A stretch of 64,000 bases of DNA from Ferrimonas sp048263965 (GCF_048263965.1 NZ_JBLXDO010000022.1:1-64000); one strand, 5' to 3'; counted from the stretch's first letter, positions 26,519 through 35,780 are shown. The notes: generated from the sequence alone by a model not told the origin. Numbers and translations are program-made.

Positions 26519-27649
26519 ATGAGAAAGTGGATCAGTTTTCCCCATAAGGAGGGGACAGTTTCCCGTCAGGCCCATGCGGATCTGCCCGAAGAGGCGATCT
26601 ATGAGCGTGAAGCGGGCCGGGCCGGATTCTTCGGGCCCGCGGCCCATTTCCATCACCGCCACCCGCCCACGGGCTGGAGCGAGTGGCAGGGGCCCCTGCG
26701 TCCCCGCGCCCTGGATCTGAATCGTCAGCAGGAAAGGGCGTCCATCCCCTGGCAGGTGCCCGCCTTCCTGCACAACAGCCATTGTCAGATGCGTCTTTGG
26801 CACCTGGATGCCGACATGACCGAGCTGATGCGCAACGCAGACGGCGATGAGCTGATGTTTGTCCATGCCGGTCGCGCCGAGCTCTATTGCGATTATGGCC
26901 ACATGACTCTGGAGACCGGTGATTATCTGATGATGCCCCGCTCCACCATGTGGCGACTGGAGGTGATTGAGCCTCTGCAGATCCTGATGATTGAAGCCAC
27001 AGGCGACAGCTTTCAGCTACCCGACAAGGGCCTGGTAGGGCCCCACGCCATCTTCGATCCGGCCATGCTGGACCTGCCCCAGATCAATGATCCATTCCTG
27101 GCCCAGCAGAGTGAGACGCCATGGCGGGTCAACATCAAGCGCCTGGGAGAGTTTTCCACCGTCAGCTACCCCTTCAACCCCCTGGATGCCATCGGCTGGC
27201 ATGGGGATCTGGCGCCGGTGCGCATCAACTGGCGGGACATCCGCCCCCTGATGAGCCACAGGTACCATCTGCCGCCTTCGGCCCACACCACCTTTGTCGC
27301 CAGCCGCTTCGTGGTGTGTACCTTTGTGCCACGGCCCATCGAGAGTGACCCCGGGGCCCTCAAGGTGCCCTTCTACCACAACAACGATGACTTCGATGAG
27401 GTGCTCTTCTACCACGCCGGGGACTTCTTCAGCCGGGACAACATCGAGGCGGGGATGGTGACCTTCCACCCCTGTGGTTTCACCCATGGACCGCACCCCA
27501 AGGCCTTTGCCGCCGGCCAGGCCTACGCCAAGAAGTTTACCGACGAGGTGGCGGTGATGGTGGACACCCGGGATCCCCTGGAGCTGTCCGACCAGGCCCA
27601 GGCCCTGGAGAACCCTGATTACGCCAACAGCTGGCAGGTGACCGAATAA
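26519..27649 (+). CDS. hmgA: Homogentisate 1,2-dioxygenase
   Basis: A cupin-fold Fe(II) enzyme that opens the homogentisate ring to 4-maleylacetoacetate. The 376 residues are shorter than the Pseudomonas or human type, and represent the compact bacterial form. Candidate metal ligands lie in FHPCGFTHGPHP and in EVLFYHAGDFF. An ideal AAGGAGG site is 5 bases before the ATG. The place in the gene order supports the call. Confidence 0.9.
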   Translation: MRKWISFPHKEGTVSRQAHADLPEEAIYEREAGRAGFFGPAAHFHHRHPPTGWSEWQGPLRPRALDLNRQQERASIPWQVPAFLHNSHCQMRLWHLDADMTELMRNADGDELMFVHAGRAELYCDYGHMTLETGDYLMMPRSTMWRLEVIEPLQILMIEATGDSFQLPDKGLVGPHAIFDPAMLDLPQINDPFLAQQSETPWRVNIKRLGEFSTVSYPFNPLDAIGWHGDLAPVRINWRDIRPLMSHRYHLPPSAHTTFVASRFVVCTFVPRPIESDPGALKVPFYHNNDDFDEVLFYHAGDFFSRDNIEAGMVTFHPCGFTHGPHPKAFAAGQAYAKKFTDEVAVMVDTRDPLELSDQAQALENPDYANSWQVTE

Positions 27650-27659
27650 GGAACAACAG

Positions 27660-28640
27660 ATGAAACTAGCCACTCTGAACAACGGCAGTCGCGATGGCGA
27701 ACTGATGCTGGTCAGCCGCGACCTGACCCGGGCCGTCTCCGCCGTGGAGATCGCCCCCACCCTGCAGGCCGCCCTGGACAACTGGAGTGTGGCCAGGCCG
27801 CTTCTGCAGGCCCGCTACCAGATGCTCAATGACGGTGCCCTGGCCGACGCCATCCCCTTTGAGCAGCAGGCGTGCCACTCGCCATTGCCAAGAGCCTTCC
27901 ACTGGGCCGATGGCAGCGCCTACGTGAACCATGTGGAGCTGGTGCGTAAGGCACGGGGTGCCGAGATGCCCGAATCCTTCTGGACCGATCCTCTGATCTA
28001 TCAGGGGGGCTCCGACACCTTCCTGGCGCCCTATGAGCCGATCCGCATGCCCACCACCGACTGGGGAGTGGATTTCGAGTCTGAGATTGCGGTGATTACC
28101 GACGATGTCCCCATGGGCACCAGCCCAGAAGGGGCGATGGACCACATCAAGCTGCTGATGCTGGTGAACGACGTGTCCCTGCGAAACCTGATCCCCGGCG
28201 AGCTGGCCAAGGGGTTCGGTTTCTATCAGTCCAAACCCTCCAGCGCCTTCTCGCCGGTGGCGGTGACCCCGGACGAGCTGGGTGAGCATTGGGCGGATGG
28301 TAAGGTCAACCTGCCGCTTATCACCCACCTCAACGGCGAGTGCTTCGGCCGTCCTGATGCCGGTGTGGACATGACCTTTAACTTTCCCACCCTGGTGGCC
28401 CACTCTGCCAAGAGCCGTCCCCTGGGCAGTGGCACCATCATCGGCTCAGGAACCGTGTCCAACTACGATCGCAGTGCCGGTTCCTCCTGCCTGGCAGAGA
28501 AGCGGATGCTGGAGATCATTGACCAGGGCAAGCCGGTGACACCATTTATGCAATTTGGTGATATCGTCAGAATTGAAATGCTTGATTCTCAGCACAATTC
28601 CATATTTGGTGCTATAGAACAGAGACTGGAAGAGTCTTAG
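27660..28640 (+). CDS. fahA: Fumarylacetoacetate hydrolase
   Basis: A 326-residue FAH-family enzyme that cleaves fumarylacetoacetate to fumarate and acetoacetate, the last step of tyrosine breakdown. Metal-binding acidic residues appear in WGVDFESEIAVITDDVP and the mobile loop LVNDVSLRNLIPGELAKGFG. It starts 10 bases after hmgA and ends 10 bases before maiA. Confidence 0.94.
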   Translation: MKLATLNNGSRDGELMLVSRDLTRAVSAVEIAPTLQAALDNWSVARPLLQARYQMLNDGALADAIPFEQQACHSPLPRAFHWADGSAYVNHVELVRKARGAEMPESFWTDPLIYQGGSDTFLAPYEPIRMPTTDWGVDFESEIAVITDDVPMGTSPEGAMDHIKLLMLVNDVSLRNLIPGELAKGFGFYQSKPSSAFSPVAVTPDELGEHWADGKVNLPLITHLNGECFGRPDAGVDMTFNFPTLVAHSAKSRPLGSGTIIGSGTVSNYDRSAGSSCLAEKRMLEIIDQGKPVTPFMQFGDIVRIEMLDSQHNSIFGAIEQRLEES

Positions 28641-28650
28641 GGAGTCCCCG

Positions 28651-29301
28651 TTGCCGATGCTCAAATTGTACGGATACTGGCGATCCAGCGCGGCCTATCG
28701 GGTTCGGATCGCCTGCGCCCTGAAAGGGCTGGAGTACGAGAACATCTCGGTCAACCTGGTTAACAATGGGGGAGAGCAACTGCAGCCCTGTTATGGCGTG
28801 CTTAACCCCAACCATCTGGTGCCCACGCTCCAGGATGGAGACCTGATACTCAATCAGTCCCTGGCAATCATCGAGTATCTGGATGAGGCCTACCCTGAAC
28901 CGTCACTGCTGCCCGATGAGCCGACCCGACGTGCCCGGGCCCGCGCACTGGCCCAGAACCTGGCCATCGACTGCCATCCCCTGAATAACCTGCGGGTGCT
29001 CAAGTACCTCACGGCAGAGTTGGGGGTGACAGACCAGCAGAAGATGGAGTGGTATCATCACTGGCTTAAGACCGCCTTTGCCGGGTTCGAGCTGCAACTC
29101 GAGCAGAGTGCCGGACTCTATTGCGTCGGGGATCAGGTGACCATGGCGGATCTCTGTCTGGTTCCCCAGGTGTACAATGCCGAGCGCTTCCAGCTGCCCA
29201 TGGGGGAGTATCCGCTCATCAACGGCATAGTCCGTCGTTGTCGGGAGCTGACCCCCTTCGTTCAGGCAGCGCCGGAAAACCAGCCGGATGCGGTAACCTG
29301 A
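28651..29301 (+). CDS. maiA: Maleylacetoacetate isomerase (zeta-class GST)
   Basis: It isomerises maleylacetoacetate to fumarylacetoacetate with glutathione. The N-terminal thioredoxin fold carries the zeta-class signature YWRSSAAYRVRIA. A TTG at 28651 is preferred because GGGAG is 6 bases upstream; an ATG two codons later is 12 bases from it. The gene completes the path Phe-Tyr-HPP-homogentisate-fumarate plus acetoacetate; the tyrosine aminotransferase must be elsewhere. Confidence 0.94.
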   Translation: MPMLKLYGYWRSSAAYRVRIACALKGLEYENISVNLVNNGGEQLQPCYGVLNPNHLVPTLQDGDLILNQSLAIIEYLDEAYPEPSLLPDEPTRRARARALAQNLAIDCHPLNNLRVLKYLTAELGVTDQQKMEWYHHWLKTAFAGFELQLEQSAGLYCVGDQVTMADLCLVPQVYNAERFQLPMGEYPLINGIVRRCRELTPFVQAAPENQPDAVT

Positions 29302-29306
29302 AACGA

Positions 29307-29335
29307 CAAAAGGCCGGTGAATACCGGCCTTTTCA
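29307..29335 (+). terminator. Terminator of hpd-hmgA-fahA-maiA, possibly shared with the LysR gene
   Basis: AAAAGGCCGGT-GAAT-ACCGGCCTTTT works in either direction between two convergent genes. Confidence 0.88.
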
Positions 29336-29351
29336 TTTGATCTGGATTGGA

Positions 29352-30239
29352 TTAGATGGACTTGGCACTGTCCCGCTGTTCCAGCAGGAAGTCCAGGAAG
29401 GTCCGGTCTGCCTGGGTCAGGGCGCGGCCCCGCTTCCAGGCCACGTGCAGGTCCATAAACAGCGGCTCGGCAAAGGAGACCGCCTTGATCTGAGGATCAT
29501 TGTCCACCACCATTTTCAGTACCGTGGTGATGGCGAAGCCCTGGCGTACAATGGAGCGAATCAGCTCAATCAGGTTGGTTTCGAACGCCAGTTGCGGCTC
29601 CTTGTTGTGGGCCTTGGCCATCTGGTCCATCCGCTCCCTGTGGTAGTAGCCTCGCTTGAACATCACCAGCTCGTGTTCGAGGAACTCGTCAAACCTGACC
29701 GACTCCTGTTCCGCCAAAGGGTGGTCCAGGGCACAGGCAACGATCATCTCCTCCTTGGTCAGGGGGATGGTTTCCAGGGTGGGTTGGGTGTCTCCGTCTA
29801 TGACGATGCCGATGTCGATTTCGTCGCGCTCAATCATCGACTGGATCTCGCGGGTGCCAGCCTCGATCAGGGACAGTTTGAGCTCGGGATACCTGTGGTG
29901 GAAGGCCATCAGCAGGGCCGGGAAGTAGTAGGAGCCAATCATGCCCGGCAGGGCGATCTTCACCTCACCGCGACCCAGTTGTTGCAGTCGGGTCATGGCG
30001 GACTCGGCCAGCTCAACCCGGGAGAGGATCTCCTTGGCGTGAGGCAACAGCTCCTGGCCTTCGGCGGTCAACTGGACACGCTTGTCCTGACGGTGCAGCA
30101 GCACCAGGCCCAGCTCAGTTTCCAGTTTCTTGATAGCGGTACTCACCGCAGGTTGGGCCACACCCAGGATACGGGCGGCCCGGGTGAAACTGCTCTGCTC
30201 GGCGACAGTGACAAAGTTGCGTAGTTGACGGAGGTCCAT
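29352..30239 (-). CDS. LysR-family transcriptional regulator
   Basis: A 295-residue LysR-type protein with an N-terminal winged helix (SFTRAARILGVAQPAVSTAIKKLE, residues 16-39) and a C-terminal ligand-binding domain. It diverges from the M32 carboxypeptidase gene. The 108-base gap is AT-rich and would hold both promoters. The ligand is unknown; LysR proteins commonly control the divergent gene, so the peptidase is the first candidate target. Confidence 0.9.
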   Translation of the reverse strand: MDLRQLRNFVTVAEQSSFTRAARILGVAQPAVSTAIKKLETELGLVLLHRQDKRVQLTAEGQELLPHAKEILSRVELAESAMTRLQQLGRGEVKIALPGMIGSYYFPALLMAFHHRYPELKLSLIEAGTREIQSMIERDEIDIGIVIDGDTQPTLETIPLTKEEMIVACALDHPLAEQESVRFDEFLEHELVMFKRGYYHRERMDQMAKAHNKEPQLAFETNLIELIRSIVRQGFAITTVLKMVVDNDPQIKAVSFAEPLFMDLHVAWKRGRALTQADRTFLDFLLEQRDSAKSI

Positions 30240-30347
30240 AACGGATTCTTTCTTTTTTTAAGAATTAATATAATTGATTTATTACTATGCCAAACAAATG
30301 CGCTATTACCTAACGAATTTTTAAGCGCAATTAGCAAGGATGGATCC

Positions 30348-31814
30348 ATGACACAAAGCTCGAGTGACTTAGCGCAACTATTTGCTGGAATCTGTCGGCT
30401 GGAGCACGCTCTGGCCCTGATGGAATGGGATCAGGCGACCCTCTGCAGCGACGCTGGCCAGGCCGCGAGAGGGGAGGCGATGGCGGAGATCCACTCCGAG
30501 ATCCACCGTCGTCTCAATCAGCCCTGGATCGCCGAGGCCCTGGCGCAAGCGCCAGCGGACACGGCCGAGCAGCACAGGATGCTCACCCTGATGTCGAGAC
30601 GCCATCGGGAAGCGAGCCAGCTGGATGAGGCCTTCGTCCGTCGCAAGGTCACCCTGTCTGTGGCGTGCGAAACCGCCTGGCGTCAGGCCAGGGAGGAGAG
30701 CCGATTTTCACACTTTGCCGAGGCCTTCAGCCCTCTGTTGGCACTGCTCAAGGAGGAGGGGGCCAGACGGGCCGAGCCCGCTGAAGCGCCCTATCAGGCG
30801 CTGCTGAAAAAGTTTGAGCCCGACCTGAATCTGGCGCAGCTCAATGCCCTGTTTGCTCCCATCGAAACTCAACTGCCGGAGCTGATTCAGCAAGCCTGTG
30901 AGCGCAGTGCCCAGCGAAGTGCCGAGCCTCTGCCCAGCATCAGTGTGGAGGAGCAGAAGCGGGTGGCCGAACGCCTGGCACATCAGTTGGGCTTTGACCG
31001 CGGAGCCGGACGCATCGATGTCAGTACCCACCCTTTCACCGCCGGAGTGCCCGGGGACGTTCGCATCACCTCCAGATACGACAGAGACAACCTGCTTTCC
31101 GGTTTCTACTCCATGATCCATGAGGTGGGTCATGCCCGGTTTGAACAGGGGATCGACACCAGGTGGCACCAGACGCCCATGGCCAGGGTCCAGTCTGCCG
31201 GGTTGCACGAAGCCCAGGCGCTGGCGTTTGAGATGCAACTGGCCAGGGAGCCTGAGTTTCTGGACTGGCTGTCACAGCAGCTGCAGCAGGAGTGGGGGAG
31301 CCACACGGCGCTGAGTGCCGCCAACCTTCAGGCTCACGTCCACAGGGTAGAGCCCAGCCTGATTCGGGTAGAGGCGGATGAGGTGACCTACCCGGCCCAC
31401 ATCCTGTTGAGGCTGCGTCTGGAGCAGGCGCTGCTGTCCGGTGACCTTCCGCTGATTGACTTGCCCGATGCCTGGAACCGGGGAATGGCACAGCTATTGG
31501 GAGTGACCCCAGGCAACGACAGGGAGGGCTGCCTGCAGGATATCCACTGGTGTTTTGCCGAATTTGGTTACTTCCCCAGTTATGCCCTGGGAGCCATGCT
31601 GGCGGCGCAGCAGTTTGAGGGGTTAAGGCAGCAACCTGGCTGGCAGCAGCCGGTGCCGGAGCGCCACCTCTGGGTGTGTGAGCAGATGGCGCGCAAGATC
31701 TGGCATCAGGGAGGTGGTCAGGATCTCAATCAGGTGGCCCAGCAGATCAGTGGTCGTCCCCTGAGCGCAGAACCTCTGTTGGCACACTTGCGCCGCCGCT
31801 ACCTGGAGAGCTAG
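30348..31814 (+). CDS. Carboxypeptidase Taq (M32) metallopeptidase
   Basis: A 488-residue zinc carboxypeptidase of family M32 that trims C-terminal residues from peptides in the cytoplasm. The zinc motif HEVGH is at residues 258-262, with a downstream HEAQALAFEMQLAR that supplies the third ligand, and the family motif DVRITSRYD. The ATG at 30348 begins the conserved region; the open frame extends 41 codons upstream into AT-rich promoter DNA. Its 3' end overlaps the convergent MFS gene by 68 bases. Confidence 0.93.
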   Translation: MTQSSSDLAQLFAGICRLEHALALMEWDQATLCSDAGQAARGEAMAEIHSEIHRRLNQPWIAEALAQAPADTAEQHRMLTLMSRRHREASQLDEAFVRRKVTLSVACETAWRQAREESRFSHFAEAFSPLLALLKEEGARRAEPAEAPYQALLKKFEPDLNLAQLNALFAPIETQLPELIQQACERSAQRSAEPLPSISVEEQKRVAERLAHQLGFDRGAGRIDVSTHPFTAGVPGDVRITSRYDRDNLLSGFYSMIHEVGHARFEQGIDTRWHQTPMARVQSAGLHEAQALAFEMQLAREPEFLDWLSQQLQQEWGSHTALSAANLQAHVHRVEPSLIRVEADEVTYPAHILLRLRLEQALLSGDLPLIDLPDAWNRGMAQLLGVTPGNDREGCLQDIHWCFAEFGYFPSYALGAMLAAQQFEGLRQQPGWQQPVPERHLWVCEQMARKIWHQGGGQDLNQVAQQISGRPLSAEPLLAHLRRRYLES

Positions 31815-33018
31815 TCTCGGCGCTTTGCTTCGGGGCCGTTAGGCCATGGCGGCTCAGGCGATGAAACTGCAGGGCCGCCATGACGCTCAATAGGGCGCTG
31901 AGCATCAACACCAGTCGGGTGTCGAACAGGGCCAGCAGGGCACCCAGGATGGCGATAATCACGTTGCCAAGGCAGAACACCGTGGTCAGCAGCCCCATCA
32001 ACTGCCCCTGACCGTCACTGCCCTGCGCCTGCTCTGACAGGTAACTGGGGACCATGGCGTTGAACAGTGCGATGCCCGCGCCTGCGGCGACGAAACTGGC
32101 GATGTACTGGCCGGAGCCATAGGGGAAGCTGGCGATGGCCAGGGCAAACAACACCATGCCCACCAGAGCCGAGGGCACCAGCCCCAGCAACCGTTTGACC
32201 TTCATGGTTGCCAGGGTCGCCGTGGCGATCATTGCGCTGGTGAGCAGCACCGTGGCCCAGGCTATCTGTTGGCTGTCGAAGGCCAGGTACTCCACCAGCC
32301 ACACCGGATAGAACTCGTAGAAGCCGTTGAGTCCCAACATCAGCAACAGGTAGCAGGCAAAAAAACTGCGGTACTTGGGCTGGGTCAACAGGCTGAGGCT
32401 GCTGCCCTGTCCCTCTTTGGTCCCTTTGGGGCTGTCCGCCGGCAGGGCAACCAGTATCAGGCCCAGTGCGGCGGCACAGGCCAGGGCGGCGACCCAGAAC
32501 GCCAGGCTGGCGCCCAGGGGCAGCAGCATGCCCCCCACCAAGGGTCCCACCAGGTATCCGGCATAACCCATGGCACTCAGGTAGGAGAAGGCGCGGGTGC
32601 GGTCGATTCTGGGATGCAGATCCGCAGCAATCGCCCGTGCCACCGATAGGTTGCCCTCAAACAGCCCGGTCAGCAATCGACTCAGGGCGAACAGGGAGAA
32701 ACTGCCCAGGCTGATGGACCAGGCGGTCAGACCGTAGCTCAGTGCCGCCCCCAGCATGGTCCAGGCCAGCACCCGCTTGCGTCCCGCCCTGTCGGACCAG
32801 GCGCCGATGTAGTTCCCCCCAATGAGAATACCCACAGGGTAGATGGCCAGGGCAACCCCCAATAGCAGCTTGGGCGGCAGCCCGAGAAACTGCCCCACCG
32901 GGTGCCCCAGATCCAGAAACAGAGGCGCCAGGATCGGGTAGGGCAGGGCGATGCCACTGACACTGATCAGGGTGATCAGCAGGGTGATGCCGAAAGTGTA
33001 GTAGGGGCGAGCGTCCAT
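31747..33018 (-). CDS. MFS transporter, drug-efflux-like
   Basis: A 423-residue protein with 12 predicted membrane helices. The cytoplasmic loop between helices 2 and 3 reads NYIGAWSDRAGRKRVLAW, the major facilitator signature (G-x3-D-R-x-G-R-[KR]). The first helix (ITLLITLISVSGIALPYPIL) is like the DHA1/tetracycline-efflux group. The last about 20 residues are polar and are encoded inside the end of the peptidase gene. Substrate unknown. Confidence 0.85.
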   Translation of the reverse strand: MDARPYYTFGITLLITLISVSGIALPYPILAPLFLDLGHPVGQFLGLPPKLLLGVALAIYPVGILIGGNYIGAWSDRAGRKRVLAWTMLGAALSYGLTAWSISLGSFSLFALSRLLTGLFEGNLSVARAIAADLHPRIDRTRAFSYLSAMGYAGYLVGPLVGGMLLPLGASLAFWVAALACAAALGLILVALPADSPKGTKEGQGSSLSLLTQPKYRSFFACYLLLMLGLNGFYEFYPVWLVEYLAFDSQQIAWATVLLTSAMIATATLATMKVKRLLGLVPSALVGMVLFALAIASFPYGSGQYIASFVAAGAGIALFNAMVPSYLSEQAQGSDGQGQLMGLLTTVFCLGNVIIAILGALLALFDTRLVLMLSALLSVMAALQFHRLSRHGLTAPKQSAETSSPGSGGASVPTEVLRSGDDH

Positions 33019-33184
33019 TTTTATGTCATTAAGTAAAGTTAATTGTTTATATAGTGAGGGTGATTCACTTATCTGTAAAGCCGTTGCCGCAAATTTCTAC
33101 TTCGGCGCTGACTTAGCGTGAGCCAAAGGATAAGGTAATGGCCGCCCGAGCTCGGGCAGAGAAATCAGATTTGTAGGAGAAGTC

Positions 33185-34642
33185 ATGTCCCGCCCCCTCG
33201 CTGCCAGAGTGCCCAATGCACTGGTCTTGCTCAGTTTCCTCGCGATCCTTGCCTGGTTGGCCACCCTGGTGGTGCCCGCCGGGATGTTTGACGTTCATCA
33301 GGTGGGGGATCGCACTCTGCTGGTGGAGGGCAGTTTCCGCTACGCTGAGGAGCCACTGGCCATGCCCTGGTTCTCCGAAGAGGGGGGCTCCGGCCTGACC
33401 AACGTTCTCTTTGAAGGCTTGGTCTCCGGCTCCAAATGGGGCAGCGCCATCGGCATCATCGCCTTTTTGCTGGTGATCGGTGGAGCCTTTGGCATCATCA
33501 TGGCCACGGGCGCCATGGACAGGGCCATCGTCTCCATGATTCATCGGTCGGCCCGTTACCAGGATCTGATGCCTCCGATGCTGTTTCTGCTCTTCTCTCT
33601 GGGAGGAGCCATCTTCGGCATGGGGGAGGAGGCGGTGGCCTTCTGCGTCATTCTGGTGCCCATGATGGTGCGGTTGGGCTACGACAGCCTCTCTGCGGTT
33701 TGCTGCTCCTATGTGGCGACCCAGGTGGGGTTCGGCACAAGTTGGATGAATCCATTCAGTGTGGCCATTGCCCAGGGCATTGCCGGGGTGCCTGTGCTGT
33801 CTGGCGCTCCTCTGCGTATGGGGCTCTGGGCACTGTTTACCCTTGCCGGCATGATCTATCTCTACCGCTATGGCCGCCGTATCCGTCGTCAGCCCGAGTT
33901 GTCTCCCAGCTATGCATCCGATCAATATTGGCGTGATCGCAGTGACCAGGGCAATCAGGCGGAGTCCATGGACAACCTGGACAAGGGGATCATTCTGACC
34001 CTGCTGCTGGGCCTGGTTTGGGTGACCTGGGGGGTCATCACCAAGGGGTACTACATCCCACAGATCGCCGCCCAGTTTATGGTGATAGGCCTGGTCATCG
34101 GCATCATCGGCCGCATAGGTGGTCGTTTTACCTCCCTCAACCAACTGGGTGACCAGTTTACTCATGGTGCCGCCATCCTGATGCCGGCGATTCTGGTGGT
34201 GGCCCTGGCGAAAGGCATCATCCTGCTTCTTGGGGGCGACAACCCGGCAGAGCCCTCCATCCTCAACTCGTTGTTGTACAGTGCTGGCAGCGCCTTCGAA
34301 GGACTGGGTGCTCAGGCCGCCGCCGTGGTGATGTTCTGGTTCCAGTCTCTCTTTAACGTACTGGTTTCCTCCGGCAGTGGTCAGGCAGCCCTGACCATGC
34401 CGTTGATGGCACCGCTGGCCGATATGCTTCAGGTGACCCGTCAGGTGGCAGTATTGGCGTTCCAGCTGGGGGACGGGTTGACCAACATCATCATTCCAAC
34501 GTCGGCCAGCCTTGTGGGGTGTCTGGGGGTGGCCAGATTGGAGTGGCCGCTGTGGGTGGGCTTTATCTGGCGCTTCACCCTGCTGATGATGGGCATGGCT
34601 ACCCTGGTGATGGTGGTGGCAACCGCCATGGGTTATCAGTAG
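33185..34642 (+). CDS. YfcC family putative amino acid/dicarboxylate carrier
   Basis: A 485-residue, strongly hydrophobic protein of the YfcC/DcuC-like superfamily. It has about twelve helices, with GGAIFGMGEEAVAFCVILVP and FGTSWMNPFSVAIAQGIAG, motifs conserved in this family, and the C-terminal QLGDGLTNIIIPTSASLVG. Members are predicted basic amino acid antiporters or C4-dicarboxylate carriers. It diverges from the MFS gene. Substrate inferred only at the class level. Confidence 0.85.
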   Translation: MSRPLAARVPNALVLLSFLAILAWLATLVVPAGMFDVHQVGDRTLLVEGSFRYAEEPLAMPWFSEEGGSGLTNVLFEGLVSGSKWGSAIGIIAFLLVIGGAFGIIMATGAMDRAIVSMIHRSARYQDLMPPMLFLLFSLGGAIFGMGEEAVAFCVILVPMMVRLGYDSLSAVCCSYVATQVGFGTSWMNPFSVAIAQGIAGVPVLSGAPLRMGLWALFTLAGMIYLYRYGRRIRRQPELSPSYASDQYWRDRSDQGNQAESMDNLDKGIILTLLLGLVWVTWGVITKGYYIPQIAAQFMVIGLVIGIIGRIGGRFTSLNQLGDQFTHGAAILMPAILVVALAKGIILLLGGDNPAEPSILNSLLYSAGSAFEGLGAQAAAVVMFWFQSLFNVLVSSGSGQAALTMPLMAPLADMLQVTRQVAVLAFQLGDGLTNIIIPTSASLVGCLGVARLEWPLWVGFIWRFTLLMMGMATLVMVVATAMGYQ

Positions 34643-34712
34643 CCCGCTTAACTATGGGGGGAGCTGAGCTGCTTCCCCCAAAATGAGCCACTCGCTTTTA
34701 CAGACCGGGTCT

Positions 34713-34940
34713 CTATTGCTCCTCGCCAAGTAGGTGGGCAATTTCGTCCGTGGGGATCAGATCCAGGTGCCCCCCTTCATCGAAGCACCACCCCTTGATG
34801 TACCCCATTGCCTTCATCCGCTCGAAGTTATCGATAATTAAACCGGCTTCCTGATCTGCGGACGCCGGATCCAGCCCCTGAACATGACGCAGGTACTCCG
34901 CAATGCTGCTCCTGGAGGCTGATTGAGAAATATCGGCCAT
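34713..34940 (-). CDS. Small conserved-looking protein of unknown function
   Basis: A 75-residue acidic, soluble protein (MADISQSASRSSIAEYLRH to HLLGEEQ). The ATG at 34940 has AGGAG 7 bases upstream, which supports real translation; an in-frame GTG lies two codons earlier. I do not recognise the family. It lies alone between the YfcC-like gene and the tRNA-Val cluster. Confidence 0.7.
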   Translation of the reverse strand: MADISQSASRSSIAEYLRHVQGLDPASADQEAGLIIDNFERMKAMGYIKGWCFDEGGHLDLIPTDEIAHLLGEEQ

Positions 34941-35055
34941 CGTCACTCTCCTATGCTCTTGGTATAAACCTAGTACGAAGAGTGCAGATCGCCAGATGAT
35001 TTTTAGTGGGGCAGGGATAGGTGAGGTCGTGGTGACAATTCAAATGGCAGAAACA

Positions 35056-35090
35056 AAAAAAGCGAGTCCGAAGACTCGCTTTTCTTTTAA
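35056..35090 (-). terminator. Terminator of the tRNA-Val cluster
   Basis: On the minus strand AGCGAGTC-TTCG-GACTCGCT with a UUCG tetraloop is followed by seven T. Confidence 0.92.
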
Positions 35091-35092
35091 GG

Positions 35093-35168
35093 TGGTGGGC
35101 GATACCGGGCTTGAACCAGTGACCCCCTGCTTGTAAGGCAGGTGCTCTCCCAACTGAGCTAATCGCCC
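35093..35168 (-). tRNA. tRNA-Val (UAC), copy 4 in transcription order
   Basis: 76 bases including encoded CCA. The acceptor GGGCGAT pairs with ATCGCCC; the anticodon loop CTTACAA carries UAC; GGTTCAAGC is the T-loop. Identical to the other three copies. Confidence 0.98.
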
Positions 35169-35217
35169 ACAGCAAACTGTGGCTGACAAATGGCAAAAAC
35201 CACTCATCAAAAGTAAG

Positions 35218-35293
35218 TGGTGGGCGATACCGGGCTTGAACCAGTGACCCCCTGCTTGTAAGGCAGGTGCTCTCCCAACTGAGCTAATCGCCC
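35218..35293 (-). tRNA. tRNA-Val (UAC), copy 3
   Basis: Identical 76-base gene, separated from copy 4 by a 49-base spacer that is repeated exactly between copies 2 and 3. Confidence 0.98.
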
Positions 35294-35342
35294 ACAGCAA
35301 ACTGTGGCTGACAAATGGCAAAAACCACTCATCAAAAGTAAG

Positions 35343-35418
35343 TGGTGGGCGATACCGGGCTTGAACCAGTGACCCCCTGCTTGTAAGGCAGGTGCTCTCC
35401 CAACTGAGCTAATCGCCC
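35343..35418 (-). tRNA. tRNA-Val (UAC), copy 2
   Basis: Identical 76-base gene; the spacer on its 5' side (37 bases) differs from the two repeated ones. Confidence 0.98.
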
Positions 35419-35455
35419 ACATAATATGTGGTGTTTTCACACTGTGCTGAAGAAA

Positions 35456-35531
35456 TGGTGGGCGATACCGGGCTTGAACCAGTGACCCCCTGCTTGTAAG
35501 GCAGGTGCTCTCCCAACTGAGCTAATCGCCC
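35456..35531 (-). tRNA. tRNA-Val (UAC), copy 1
   Basis: First gene of the cluster, 16 bases downstream of the promoter -10 box. Confidence 0.98.
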
Positions 35532-35547
35532 TCAGCAACGGAGGCGT

Positions 35548-35575
35548 ATTATAGGTGGCACTCCTTAGGTGTCAA
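35548..35575 (-). promoter_or_regulatory. Sigma-70 promoter of the tRNA-Val cluster
   Basis: Read on the minus strand, TTGACA-N16-TATAAT: both hexamers match the consensus exactly. A short GC-rich discriminator follows, as for stable RNA genes. Confidence 0.9.
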
Positions 35576-35780
35576 CAGGTTTCTCCCCGAAACCCGCCAT
35601 GTGGCGACTTATCGAACGCCCTGGCCGAAATAGGTTCAGCTAAAGATCGAAGCTGCTGGATTTGCAGACAAATGTCTTTATAGAACCCCGAACTCATAGA
35701 AGTAGTCTGCACCATCAACCATGGAAACTCATCGCCTCCATATATAAGCAAAACAGTTTTGGGTTTCCCTCATGGAGTTC

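Noticed and set aside
34651..34684. GGGGGAGC/GCTTCCCCC inverted repeat after the YfcC-like gene as a terminator
   Set aside because: The hairpin is imperfect and is followed by AAAA on the plus strand and by ATAGTT on the minus strand, so there is no T-run in either direction.
34951..35440. Three overlapping short frames with repeated peptide SSVGRAPALQAGGH
   Set aside because: They are translations of the tRNA-Val genes and their spacers.
35093..35531. Regular direct repeats that look like a CRISPR array
   Set aside because: The repeats are 76-base tRNA-Val genes with a promoter and terminator; the spacers are identical rather than unique. No cas gene is present.
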